Shown: positions 1 to 6,923, numbered from the stretch's first letter. The stretch: 16,183 nt of DNA from Bacteroidales bacterium (GCA_017461285.1 JAFTYS010000016.1:1-16183), one strand, 5' to 3'. A program made the numbers and translations. Notes: generated from the letters alone by a model not told the origin.

Positions 1-37
1 ATGAATCATGCGCTCTAACCAGCTGAGCTATCCCGCC
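1..37 (-). tRNA. tRNA-Met (anticodon CAT), 5' part only
   Basis: Read on the minus strand, this is the 5' half of a tRNA. It has a 7-base acceptor strand GGCGGGA, TA, a D arm GCTC/GAGC with an AGCTGGTTA loop, the 5' anticodon stem CATGA and then TTCAT, where the window ends. The anticodon CAT is complementary to window bases 1-3. The body looks like an elongator Met tRNA, but a CAT anticodon also fits tRNA-Ile2 (modified C34), and the missing 3' half would be needed to exclude that. It lies 20 bases downstream of the tRNA-Gln gene and is probably co-transcribed with it. Confidence 0.88.
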
Positions 38-57
38 ATGACTTGTGTCAGATTTTG

Positions 58-128
58 TTGAGATAGAAGGACTCGAACCCTCACTGACAGAGCCAGAATC
101 TGTAGTGCTACCATTACACCATATCTCA
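58..128 (-). tRNA. tRNA-Gln (anticodon CTG)
   Basis: A complete cloverleaf reads on the minus strand. The acceptor strands TGAGATA and TATCTCA pair over 7 bp with a U1-A72 pair typical of Gln tRNAs. The D stem is GTGT/GCAC, the anticodon stem ACAGA/TCTGT encloses the loop TTCTGGC (anticodon CTG), and the T arm contains GGTTCGAGTCC. The discriminator base is A and no CCA is encoded, so CCA must be added post-transcriptionally. It is the promoter-proximal gene of a tRNA cluster continuing into the Met gene and beyond the window. Confidence 0.93.
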
Positions 129-157
129 ATTTGGCTTCCCTTTTTGATTTGGGACTG

Positions 158-187
158 CAAATGTATGAATGTTTTGTGAAAATGCAA
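158..187 (-). promoter_or_regulatory. Bacteroidota-type promoter of the tRNA cluster
   Basis: On the minus strand there is a TTG (185-187), exactly 19 bases, then TACATTTG (158-165). This matches the Bacteroidota housekeeping consensus TTG-N19-TAnnTTTG exactly. Transcription would start near 150, about 20 bases before the mature 5' end of tRNA-Gln. Confidence 0.85.
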
Positions 188-191
188 AATA

Positions 192-223
192 TTTTGCACC
201 AAATCCTTCATTTTTGTGCAAAA
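192..223. repeat. 8-bp inverted repeat upstream of the tRNA promoter
   Basis: TTTTGCAC (192-199) and GTGCAAAA (216-223) form a perfect inverted repeat with a 16-base AT-rich spacer, just upstream of the -33 element of the tRNA promoter. It could be an operator or UP-like element, or chance in AT-rich DNA. No T-tract makes it a terminator. Confidence 0.4.
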
Positions 224-264
224 AGGCACTCATGACGGGTGAAAAAATACCCGCCGTGTGAAAA

Positions 265-900
265 TCATAGGCGGTCGATGTAGAGGATGCCGTCGAGATG
301 GTCGATTTCGTGCTGGAAGATGACGGCTGTGAAGCCGGTTACTGTGTCGCGGACCATCGGGATGTCCCCGGAGGTGCAGGCGGATGAGAGGTCGGCGTAT
401 TCGATTATTATCTCGGTGGACCTCAGCACGTCGCCGCGGCGGTCAGGGACTGAGAGGCAGCCTTCGGGGCCGGCTGCCAATGAGTCCGCCGCCCATACTA
501 TGCGGATGTTCGGGTAGACTTCGAACGGATGGTCGGTCGTCCTGCCGTTCCATACAGGTTCCTTGTCGAACCTCTGGACGGCTACGACCCTGCGGTTGAG
601 GCCGACCTGCGGGCCTGCGATGCCTACGCCGTCCTGCGACGGGTGGGTGACTGTCGCTGTCATCAGCCGGGCCAGCTCTTCATAGTCGGCAGACTGAAGA
701 GCTTCGGCCGGCAGGTCCGAAGACGGCGTCCGCAGGACCAGACATTCGGCCGGGTCTTCGATGGTCAGCACATGCATGATGCTGTCTGCCCCGTGGATCA
801 GGGCGAGCTCGTCTTTTGTGAATCCTTTCGGAGCCCTTGTGCATGATGCAAGGACCAGAAGCCCCAGAAAAGTCAGGGCGGCTGATTGCTTGATGTTCAT
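265..900 (-). CDS. def: Lipoprotein peptide deformylase
   Basis: Peptide deformylase removes the formyl group from the N-terminal formyl-Met of new proteins and is normally cytoplasmic. This 211-residue protein has all three family motifs: GVGIAGPQVG (91-100, oxyanion Gln98), EGCLS (146-150, metal ligand Cys148) and HEIDH (197-201, metal ligands His197 and His201, catalytic Glu198). Unlike a standard enzyme it starts with a lipoprotein signal peptide: MNIK, a hydrophobic stretch, then LASC with Cys20 as the lipidation site. By inference it is exported and anchored in the envelope, where formyl-Met substrates would be N-formylated peptides rather than nascent chains. It lies 9 bases downstream of ispF and is probably co-transcribed. 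It is likely a second, secreted paralogue and not the housekeeping enzyme; the symbol reflects family membership. Confidence 0.88.
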   Translation of the reverse strand: MNIKQSAALTFLGLLVLASCTRAPKGFTKDELALIHGADSIMHVLTIEDPAECLVLRTPSSDLPAEALQSADYEELARLMTATVTHPSQDGVGIAGPQVGLNRRVVAVQRFDKEPVWNGRTTDHPFEVYPNIRIVWAADSLAAGPEGCLSVPDRRGDVLRSTEIIIEYADLSSACTSGDIPMVRDTVTGFTAVIFQHEIDHLDGILYIDRL

Positions 901-909
901 TGCGGACTA

Positions 910-1404
910 TCAGTCTGAGGTTTCGTCGGTTTTTCCCAGGAGCGCTACGGCATAGACCTCGCAGCCTTCTCCGCGGCCTACGAATCCGAGCTTTTCGGTA
1001 GTCGTCGCCTTGACGGATACGCGGGCAGGGGCTATGCCCATGATGCCGGCCAGACATTCGCGCATCTGCACGATGTAAGGCGCCAGCTTAGGGCGCTGCA
1101 TGGCGATCGTTATGTCGCAGTTGACTACATGCCAGCCGTCTCTGGAGATCAGCTCCATCACGCGGCGCAGAAGTATCTTGCTGTCGATTCCCTTGAACTC
1201 GTCCGATGTGTCAGGGAAGTGTTTTCCTATGTCTCCGAGGGCGAGGGCGCCGAGGATGGCGTCGCACAGAGCGTGTATGGCCACGTCGCCGTCAGAATGG
1301 GCTATGCAGCCGACAGGGCTTTCCACAAGCACGCCTCCGAGCCATAAAGGAAGGCCGGGAGCAAGCGCGTGGACATCATATCCGTTTCCTATTCTCAAGT
1401 CCAT
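910..1404 (-). CDS. ispF: 2-C-methyl-D-erythritol 2,4-cyclodiphosphate synthase
   Basis: IspF is the fifth enzyme of the MEP isoprenoid pathway. It cyclises CDP-methylerythritol phosphate with release of CMP, as a cytoplasmic homotrimer with a zinc site. Visible are GYDVH (8-12; metal ligands Asp10 and His12), AHSDGD (35-40), the third ligand His44 in AIHALCDA, the GDIGKHFPDT loop (58-67) and the substrate-binding TTEKLGF segment (135-141). The length of 164 residues is normal. I start at the ATG at 1404 (MDLRIG), not at the TTG two codons upstream, because family proteins begin directly with this strand. A TACATTTG promoter box (1421-1428) precedes it. It is the first gene of a two-gene unit with the lipoprotein deformylase. 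Confidence 0.96.
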   Translation of the reverse strand: MDLRIGNGYDVHALAPGLPLWLGGVLVESPVGCIAHSDGDVAIHALCDAILGALALGDIGKHFPDTSDEFKGIDSKILLRRVMELISRDGWHVVNCDITIAMQRPKLAPYIVQMRECLAGIMGIAPARVSVKATTTEKLGFVGRGEGCEVYAVALLGKTDETSD

Positions 1405-1420
1405 ATGCAAATAATTTCCA

Positions 1421-1428
1421 CAAATGTA
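1421..1428 (-). promoter_or_regulatory. -7 promoter box for ispF
   Basis: The minus strand reads TACATTTG, a match to TAnnTTTG, about 17 bases upstream of the ispF ATG. I see no TTG at the expected -33 distance, so only the -7 element is supported. Confidence 0.55.
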
Positions 1429-1440
1429 AATAAAAAACCC

Positions 1441-1448
1441 TAAATTTG
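1441..1448 (+). promoter_or_regulatory. -7 promoter box for the mutL operon
   Basis: TAAATTTG matches the Bacteroidota -7 consensus, 26 bases before the start of the first operon gene at 1475. No clear TTG lies 19 bases upstream; that position overlaps the opposing ispF -7 box, so the two promoters are packed back to back. Confidence 0.55.
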
Positions 1449-1474
1449 CTCTTTAGACAAAAACAGAAAGCGAT

Positions 1475-1780
1475 ATGGGATTCAGTTTTAATTTCTTCGG
1501 GACGCAGGAAGTGCGCAAGTTCAGCTACAAGCCTCGTTTCTACGATCCTGAAACAGAAGAAAGACGAAAGAAATACGGCGATTTCACAAAGCCTAAGGAC
1601 ACCAAGTATGTGCCCGGACAGCATGTGAAGGGCAGTTTCCGTGACGGCAACTACCAGAGGACCGAAGAGGTCAGCCGCAACCAGAAGATCATCGGAATGG
1701 TTACGATGATTCTTCTCTTTGCAGTTGTCTTCCTGATTTTCAAGTATTTCCCTCTTCTTATAGATTCCCTGGGAAAATAG
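1475..1780 (+). CDS. Small single-pass membrane protein upstream of MutL
   Basis: This 101-residue protein has a soluble, charged N-terminal two thirds, including FSYKPRFYDPETEERRKKYG (about 16-35), and one hydrophobic helix near the C-terminus (about 73-94, IIGMVTMILLFAVVFLIFKY). There is no signal peptide, so the likely topology is N-terminus inside with a C-terminal anchor. Small proteins with an F-Y-PRYYDP-like segment next to mutL are common in Bacteroidota and are sometimes labelled as riboflavin synthase beta subunits. Nothing here resembles that enzyme, so I treat that name as a propagated error. It opens the operon and its stop is separated from the mutL ATG by a single base, which implies translational coupling. 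Function unknown. Confidence 0.85.
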   Translation: MGFSFNFFGTQEVRKFSYKPRFYDPETEERRKKYGDFTKPKDTKYVPGQHVKGSFRDGNYQRTEEVSRNQKIIGMVTMILLFAVVFLIFKYFPLLIDSLGK

Positions 1781-1781
1781 T

Positions 1782-3692
1782 ATGGACATAAGGATATTAC
1801 CAAGCAACATAGCGAACATGATCGCCGCGGGAGAGGTCGTGCAGAGACCTGCATCCGTGGTGAAGGAACTCATGGAGAATGCCGTGGACGCCGGTGCGGA
1901 CCAGGTCACGGTCGTGATCCAGGATGCGGGAAGGACCCTGATCCAGGTCATCGACAACGGCTGCGGAATGTCTCCGGACCAGGCGGTGCTCTGCTTTGAG
2001 CGCCATGCGACATCGAAGCTGCGTACGGCCGAGGATCTGGGCAACATCCTGACCTTCGGTTTCCGCGGAGAGGCCCTGGCCTCGATCGCGGCGGTGGCGG
2101 AGGTGACGCTGAAGACCCGCAGGGAGGAGGATGAGGTCGGATGCCAGGTGGACTTCGCGGACTCGCAGCATCTTGCGACAAGCGAGGCTGCCGTCCCAAG
2201 AGGAGCCAACTTCAGCGTCCGCAACCTTTTCTATAATGTGCCCGCGCGCCGCAAGTTCCTCAAATCTGACAATGTCGAGTTCAAGCACATAGTTTCAGAA
2301 TTCACTCGTGTGGCCCTGACACGTCCTGACATAGGATTCACGCTGACCCACAACGGCAAGGATGTCTTTGTCCTGAGGCCAGCCAAGTCGTTGAAGTTCA
2401 GGATACAGGACGTTCTGGGAACCAATGTGGCGAATGATGTGGTGGACATAAAGGCAGAAACCTCGATAGCTTCGATCTCGGGTTTCGTGGGCCGTCCGGA
2501 TGCGGCCAGAAAAGGCCTCGGAAACCAGTATTTCTTCGTCAACGGCCGTTTCTTCAAGAGTCCGTACCTCCATAAGGCGGTGATGAAGGCATATGAGAAC
2601 CTGATCCCTGACGGGGTGACCCCTCCATATTTCATTTACCTAGAGGTCGATCCGCAGTCGGTAGATGTCAATATCCATCCGACCAAGACCGAGATAAAGT
2701 TCGAGGACGACAGCGTTCTCTTCCAGATACTTTTCGCATGCATAAAGGAGTCTCTAGGAAAGAATTCGTTCGGCGACAGCATCGATTTTGACCGTGAGGG
2801 AGTGCCTGAGATACCGGCTTTCGGAAAGAACTTCTACGAGGCCCATCAGGTGAGCGAACCGCAGCCGGGCCTTGACCCTACATACAATCCGTTCGACAAT
2901 GACGGCTTCGCCTCTGTCGATTCTCCGTTCTCGAATTCATTTGCCCCGGCGGCCGGTTCCGGCCGGGCGTACGGGGCGGAATGGCCGGAGGCCGCGGCGT
3001 CTTTCGACGCCGGCCTCCGGCCCCAGGGCGACCCGCTCTCCGCAAGGAGCGGGTACGCCCAAGGCGCCAGCCGCTTCATAGAAAAGCGCGACGACTACGG
3101 CAAGCTTTTCGAAGACAAGCTGACTCCTTCGAAGTCCGTCCTGGTGCTCGGCGGAAAGTATATCGTGGCATCGGCGGGCAGCGGCATGATGGTGGTGAAC
3201 ATCCACCGTGCCAATGAGCGCATCCTCTATGAACGCTTCCTGGAAGCGATGTCCATGAATGCCCATGTGACCCAGACCGCGCTTTTCCCTGTGACGGTCC
3301 AGGTAGGCGTCGAGAACATGTGCCTTTTCAGCGAGCATGCAGCCATGTTGGAAAGCCTCGGATTCGACATCGCACCTTTCGGAACCGACACGATAGTGGT
3401 GAACGGCGTGCCCGAAGGATACAGCGCCGAAGCCGGAAAGGTCCAGGCCATGGTGGCCGACCTCCTGCTGATACTTGCCGACGACCATGGCTCTCTTCCT
3501 GAGATGATGACTGCCAATCTGGCATCCCGCTTTGCCATGCTCGGTGCCTTGAAGGGCGATCCTGTCACAAATCCCGTTGAGGCACAGAGGTTGATTGACA
3601 GACTGATGTCCTGCACGAATGCTGAATTCACCAGCACCGGAAAAAGGATAATCACCATAATCCCTGTAGAAGAGATTGAAAAAAGGTTTTGA
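1782..3692 (+). CDS. mutL: DNA mismatch repair protein MutL
   Basis: MutL couples mismatch recognition by MutS to downstream excision. The N-terminal GHKL ATPase is clear: KELMENAVDAGA with Glu29 and Asn33, DNGCGM (58-63), RHATSKL and GFRGEALASIAAV (near 94-106), then the transducer domain with VDVNIHPTKTEIKF. A variable linker (about 340-430) is followed by the C-terminal dimerisation domain from about residue 435. Total length of 636 is typical. The canonical endonuclease motif DQHAxxE is replaced by NIHRANE (473-479), and the terminal CPHGRP-like motif by STGKR, so the latent nuclease is probably absent. The linker coding DNA holds three GC-rich hairpins (2943-3060), reported separately. 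One base separates it from the upstream gene and 18 from the rhomboid gene. Confidence 0.96.
   Translation: MDIRILPSNIANMIAAGEVVQRPASVVKELMENAVDAGADQVTVVIQDAGRTLIQVIDNGCGMSPDQAVLCFERHATSKLRTAEDLGNILTFGFRGEALASIAAVAEVTLKTRREEDEVGCQVDFADSQHLATSEAAVPRGANFSVRNLFYNVPARRKFLKSDNVEFKHIVSEFTRVALTRPDIGFTLTHNGKDVFVLRPAKSLKFRIQDVLGTNVANDVVDIKAETSIASISGFVGRPDAARKGLGNQYFFVNGRFFKSPYLHKAVMKAYENLIPDGVTPPYFIYLEVDPQSVDVNIHPTKTEIKFEDDSVLFQILFACIKESLGKNSFGDSIDFDREGVPEIPAFGKNFYEAHQVSEPQPGLDPTYNPFDNDGFASVDSPFSNSFAPAAGSGRAYGAEWPEAAASFDAGLRPQGDPLSARSGYAQGASRFIEKRDDYGKLFEDKLTPSKSVLVLGGKYIVASAGSGMMVVNIHRANERILYERFLEAMSMNAHVTQTALFPVTVQVGVENMCLFSEHAAMLESLGFDIAPFGTDTIVVNGVPEGYSAEAGKVQAMVADLLLILADDHGSLPEMMTANLASRFAMLGALKGDPVTNPVEAQRLIDRLMSCTNAEFTSTGKRIITIIPVEEIEKRF
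2943..3060. repeat. Three consecutive GC-rich hairpins inside mutL
   Basis: Hairpin 1 (2943-2977) has a GGCCGG-TT-CCGGCC core (2951-2964) with outer GCCCCG/CGGGGC arms. Hairpin 2 (2983-3022) pairs GGCCGGAGGCC with GGCCTCCGGCC and GGCGTC with GACGCC around a TTTC loop, 17 bp with one 2-base bulge. Hairpin 3 (3026-3060) pairs GGGCG/CGCCC and ACCCGCTC/GAGCGGGT around an 8-base loop with one bulged A. Together they encode roughly residues 388-426 of MutL, in the flexible linker, and are far richer in GC than the flanking gene. They look like inserted palindromic elements kept in frame; no transposase is attached. Confidence 0.75.
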
Positions 3693-3710
3693 TCTATAAA
3701 TTTAAAGTTA

Positions 3711-4412
3711 ATGAGTTATTACAGCTATAACAACAGAGGCGGCGGCTTCCTCAGCAGCATCCCGACAGCGACCAAGAACATCATCATCATCAATGTTCTT
3801 GTCATGATCATGACCTCCCTGAACGGAGACCTCATGTACCAGAAGTTCGCCCTCTTCTATCCTACATCACCGTTCTTCCGCTGGTGGCAGCCGGTGACCC
3901 ATATGTTCATGCACGGAGGATTCTGGCATTTGTTCTTCAACATGTACACCCTCTATTTCTTCGGCCGTGTGCTTGAGGAAAGGTGGGGCGCAAAGAAGTT
4001 CCTGATCTTCTATTTCGTGACAGGTCTCGGCGCAGCCCTGATCCATACGGGTGTCGAATGGATCCAGATGCATCATTGGATGAACCAGGTGGCGGAAGGT
4101 TCGATGGCCGCCCAGGCTAATATCCATGCCCTCAAGATTACTCCGACCGTCGGCGCTTCCGGCGCGATCTACGGCGTCCTCATGGGCTTCGCGATGCTCT
4201 ATCCTGATGCTATCCTCACATTGATCTTCCCTCCTGTATCGATGAAGGCGAAGTGGTTCGTGCTCATCTTCGGAGGCATCGAGCTCCTTACCGGAATAAC
4301 GGGCGTAGGCGGCGGAATCGCCCATTTCGCCCATCTCGGCGGCCTCATCTTCGGCTACCTGCTGATCATGTACTGGAAGAAGAAGCGCACCCTGTACGGC
4401 AGAGACTATTAA
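3711..4412 (+). CDS. Rhomboid family intramembrane serine protease
   Basis: Rhomboids cleave membrane protein segments within the bilayer using a Ser-His dyad. The 233-residue protein has about six hydrophobic helices. The catalytic serine is Ser150 in VGASGAIYG and the catalytic histidine His208 in AHFAHLGG. The helix-2 motif HGGFWHLFFN gives His73 and Asn77, which in this family stabilise the oxyanion. Helix 6 continues as GLIFGYLLIMYW, and the tail is basic. The N-terminal 20 residues (MSYYSYNNRGGGFLSS) are polar and presumably cytoplasmic. It sits 18 bases after mutL and 12 before the next gene, so it is part of the same operon. No substrate can be named from the sequence. Confidence 0.95.
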   Translation: MSYYSYNNRGGGFLSSIPTATKNIIIINVLVMIMTSLNGDLMYQKFALFYPTSPFFRWWQPVTHMFMHGGFWHLFFNMYTLYFFGRVLEERWGAKKFLIFYFVTGLGAALIHTGVEWIQMHHWMNQVAEGSMAAQANIHALKITPTVGASGAIYGVLMGFAMLYPDAILTLIFPPVSMKAKWFVLIFGGIELLTGITGVGGGIAHFAHLGGLIFGYLLIMYWKKKRTLYGRDY

Positions 4413-4424
4413 GATACGACCTTT

Positions 4425-5504
4425 ATGGCCAGAAACAGATTCTTCGGACTGACATCACGCGTGCTGATGCTGATAGTGGCAGGGCTTCTGACCCTGTCCT
4501 ATGCGTCCATTGTCGTCAATCCGGCGAAAGTCTGGTTCATATCCCTGGCCGGCATATTCTTCATCCCGCTTTCCATCCTGAACGTCTTCCTGCTTCTGTG
4601 GGCCATCAAGCGCCGTTCGAAATCCTTCATGATTCCGCTCCTGGCCTTGCTGCCGTCGGTATTCTTTGTAGGAAGATATATCCAGTTCGACTCGGACGAG
4701 GACCGCATAGCGAGGATGTCCCATACCGGAAAGACCCTGAAGATCATTTCCTACAACGTAGGCCGCTTTGCCCACGACGAAGGAGAGTTCTCATCCCGGG
4801 AGGAATGTATGGATTCCGTGTTTGCCTTCATCCTGGACCAGGATCCTGACATAATATGTCTCCAAGAGTTCCGCACTTCCGACGTGGATCGCATAAGGAC
4901 CCTCATAAAGAGGAGGTTGGGCGACTATCAGGCCAGCTATTACCTGTTTCCGACAGGAAAGGGAGGTTTCGGAAATCTGACCCTCAGCCGTATGCCTGTC
5001 AGGAGCAAAGGAGTCATAAAGTTCGAGGAGAGCGCCAATCTGGCCCTTTATACGGACTATACCTACCATGGCCGTGACTTCCGTGTCTACAACTGCCACT
5101 TCGAAAGCTACAACATATCCATGTCCGGCCTTCTCCGCGCCATGATGAACAAGGACAGCGATGTCTTTACGGAGACCGGCAACAAGATGAAGAAATCGAT
5201 AACCAGGCGCCCGAAGCAGGTCGACCAGGTCTTCTCGGACATCGAGAACTGCCCTTTGGAATCCTTCGTCTGCGGCGATTTCAACGACAACCCTATGTCG
5301 TACACATACTATCGAATGAAGAAGGGAAGAAAGGATGCATTCATAGAGGCAGGCGACGGTTTCGGAGCGACCTATGCCACCATGTGGCCGCTTCTGAGGA
5401 TAGACTATGTGCTTTTCCCTGACTCTTTCCAGGCTGTCTCGCATGAGATTCCGCGCGTGCCATATTCCGACCACTATCCGGTCATTACAGAAATAGAATT
5501 ATGA
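4425..5504 (+). CDS. Membrane-anchored endonuclease/exonuclease/phosphatase protein
   Basis: The protein (359 residues) has an N-terminal membrane part with three hydrophobic helices (about 12-32, 37-59 and 69-85) and a C-terminal endonuclease/exonuclease/phosphatase (EEP) domain from about residue 104. The catalytic signature residues of that fold are visible: Asn111 in SYNVGRF, Glu148 in CLQEF, Asp285 and Asn287 in GDFND, Asp327 in RIDYVLF, and the terminal SDHYP with Asp349 and His350. EEP domains are Mg-dependent phosphodiesterases acting on nucleic acids, phosphoinositides or sphingomyelin; the substrate here is unknown. The catalytic domain most likely faces the periplasm if the helices form a three-pass anchor with the N-terminus inside. 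Its stop overlaps the tsaC start (ATGA). Confidence 0.92.
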   Translation: MARNRFFGLTSRVLMLIVAGLLTLSYASIVVNPAKVWFISLAGIFFIPLSILNVFLLLWAIKRRSKSFMIPLLALLPSVFFVGRYIQFDSDEDRIARMSHTGKTLKIISYNVGRFAHDEGEFSSREECMDSVFAFILDQDPDIICLQEFRTSDVDRIRTLIKRRLGDYQASYYLFPTGKGGFGNLTLSRMPVRSKGVIKFEESANLALYTDYTYHGRDFRVYNCHFESYNISMSGLLRAMMNKDSDVFTETGNKMKKSITRRPKQVDQVFSDIENCPLESFVCGDFNDNPMSYTYYRMKKGRKDAFIEAGDGFGATYATMWPLLRIDYVLFPDSFQAVSHEIPRVPYSDHYPVITEIEL

Positions 5505-6097
5505 TTGCAGAAATACAGAAAGCACTGGAGGTGCTGCGAAAGGGCGGCATCATCCTCTATCCGACCGATACCGTCTGGGGTATCGGCTGCGATGCGACAG
5601 ATCCTGCCGCCGTGGCAAAGGTATATGAAATCAAGAAACGCGCTGACAGCAAGTCGCTTGTGCTCCTTGCCAGCGACATGGACATGATCTGCCGTTATGT
5701 GAAAGAAGTGCCTGAAATGGCCGTCCAGCTGGTCGAGGTCAATGACAAGCCTATGACCATCATCTATCCGGGAGCGGTCGCAGGAGGCCCTGAAGACAAG
5801 GCCTCAAAGGGCTGCCTCGCCTACAACACCGTCGCTGAAGACGGCACGGTGGGCATCAGGATTCCGATGATGGATTTCTGCCAGCAGCTGGTGGCGAGGC
5901 TTGGCCGTCCGGTCGTTTCGACCTCGGCCAACATCTCCGGCGAGCCGACTCCGAAGAAATTCAGCGAGATATCTCAGGAAATCCGTGAAGCGGTGGACCA
6001 CATCGTGGAGCCGGGCCTGGAACGCGGAGCGACAGGCCGCTCATCATCAATAATCAAGGTCGGTCTGGACTATTCCATCGAAATCATCCGGAAATAA
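5501..6097 (+). CDS. tsaC: L-threonylcarbamoyladenylate synthase (YrdC/TsaC)
   Basis: TsaC makes threonylcarbamoyl-AMP from threonine, bicarbonate and ATP, the first step of t6A37 formation in ANN-decoding tRNAs. The YrdC fold is marked by PTDTVWGIGCDA (21-32), KKRADSKSLVLL (45-56), KPMTIIYPG (83-91), VGIRIP (117-122) and STSANISGEPTP (140-151). The 198 residues cover only the YrdC domain, without the C-terminal Sua5 extension, so TsaC type is preferred over Sua5. The ATG at 5501 overlaps the previous stop by four bases, indicating translational coupling as the last gene of the mutL operon. It ends about 50 bases before the convergent rsmE stop. Confidence 0.94.
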   Translation: MIAEIQKALEVLRKGGIILYPTDTVWGIGCDATDPAAVAKVYEIKKRADSKSLVLLASDMDMICRYVKEVPEMAVQLVEVNDKPMTIIYPGAVAGGPEDKASKGCLAYNTVAEDGTVGIRIPMMDFCQQLVARLGRPVVSTSANISGEPTPKKFSEISQEIREAVDHIVEPGLERGATGRSSSIIKVGLDYSIEIIRK

Positions 6098-6145
6098 CGA
6101 GATATACAACAGTTTGATTGATGCTCAGATGGTTGTATTCTGTGG

Positions 6146-6907
6146 TTACATGCGGTCGAAATAGACTGCGGAGACGGCTGTGAGAGCAGCCGTCTCTGTC
6201 CGCAGGCGGGAGTCTCCCAGATGGACCGGGATGAAGCCGTGGGACAGGGCCAGTTCTGCCTCGGCGCGTGAGAAATCGCCTTCAGGGCCAATCAGAACCA
6301 CTATTTCATTGCATTCGTGTTCTGACAGGACTTCCTTGATGCTTCTGCGTGGGACGTTCTCGTCCTCGAAGCAGTAGGCTATCAGCAATAATCTGTCAGA
6401 AGCGCCCCTTATGTCATCCTGAGCGCCAGCGAAGGATCTTCCGCTCTGCTCCAGAATGAACTCCTTCACAGACACAGGTTCATTCACTGCCGGAACGGCG
6501 CCTTTCAGAGACTGCTTTGCAGCGCTGACAAGTATCTTCTCCAGACGTGCCGTCTTGAAGACCCTTCTCTCGGAATGCTCTCCTATCACAGGAGAAATCT
6601 CGTCCAGACCGATCTCGCAGGCCTTTTCTGCAAACCATTCGTAGCGGTCGTTGTTCTTGGTAGGGCATACTGCCATATGGAGGCGGTACGGATGGCCTCC
6701 CCAGTTTTCCTCTGAAGAAATCACCATGGCCTCGACGCCTTTCGGGCTGTCGACGGATATCCGGCACCTGTAAAGGGTGCCGCATCCGTCGACGACAGAG
6801 ATCTCGTCGCCGGCTCGGTGCCTCAGCACCTTGACGCAGTGGGCTGATTCGTCCTGGTCCAGACGGCAGATGCCGCCTTCTATGTCTTTAGAATAGAAAA
6901 GTTCCAT
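6146..6907 (-). CDS. rsmE: 16S rRNA (uracil-1498-N3)-methyltransferase
   Basis: RsmE methylates U1498 of 16S rRNA using SAM. It has an N-terminal PUA-like domain (MELFYSKDI..., with HCVKVLRHRAGD) and a C-terminal SPOUT trefoil-knot domain with LIGPEGDFSRAE (205-216) and LGDSRLRTETA (230-240). I use the ATG at 6907, giving 253 residues beginning MELFYSKD as in relatives. An upstream ATG at 6952 would add 15 residues, but a -7 promoter box (6924-6931) lies between the two, so the upstream ATG would not be on the transcript. Between KEFILEQ and LLLIAYCFEDE (about 155-171) is an unusual GRSFAGAQDDIRGASDR insertion encoded by a dispersed repeat. The gene is monocistronic and converges on the tsaC end. 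Confidence 0.94.
   Translation of the reverse strand: MELFYSKDIEGGICRLDQDESAHCVKVLRHRAGDEISVVDGCGTLYRCRISVDSPKGVEAMVISSEENWGGHPYRLHMAVCPTKNNDRYEWFAEKACEIGLDEISPVIGEHSERRVFKTARLEKILVSAAKQSLKGAVPAVNEPVSVKEFILEQSGRSFAGAQDDIRGASDRLLLIAYCFEDENVPRRSIKEVLSEHECNEIVVLIGPEGDFSRAEAELALSHGFIPVHLGDSRLRTETAALTAVSAVYFDRM
6412..6442. repeat. Dispersed 'TGTCATCCTGAGCG' repeat within rsmE
   Basis: The plus strand begins TGTCATCCTGAGCG and continues CCAGCGAAGGATCTTCC. It resembles the common dispersed bacterial repeat whose translation often reads '...RFAQDD'. Here it is read in frame as SFAGAQDD inside RsmE. Related sequences lie at 6942-6970 (AGATTCTTC...GAATGACAGG) and 13363-13399 (TGTCATTCCGAGCG...GGAATCTA). 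Confidence 0.65.
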
Positions 6908-6923
6908 GGTGATTCTTTTATCG

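Noticed and set aside
236..253. CGGGT/ACCCG hairpin after def as a terminator
   Set aside because: Only 5 bp with the T-run in the loop instead of after the stem; not convincing.
1405..1410. TTG start adding two residues to IspF
   Set aside because: The ATG two codons later begins the conserved first strand directly and is the usual family start.
1376..2224. Long minus-strand open frame (282 codons) opposite mutL
   Set aside because: It is antisense to the conserved ATPase motifs of MutL, has no family features and crosses the ispF promoter region; it is a shadow frame of a GC-rich gene.
6104..6138. ATACAAC/GTTGTAT inverted repeat between tsaC and rsmE as a bidirectional terminator
   Set aside because: 7 AT-rich base pairs, 21-base loop and no T-tract; termination here cannot be supported.
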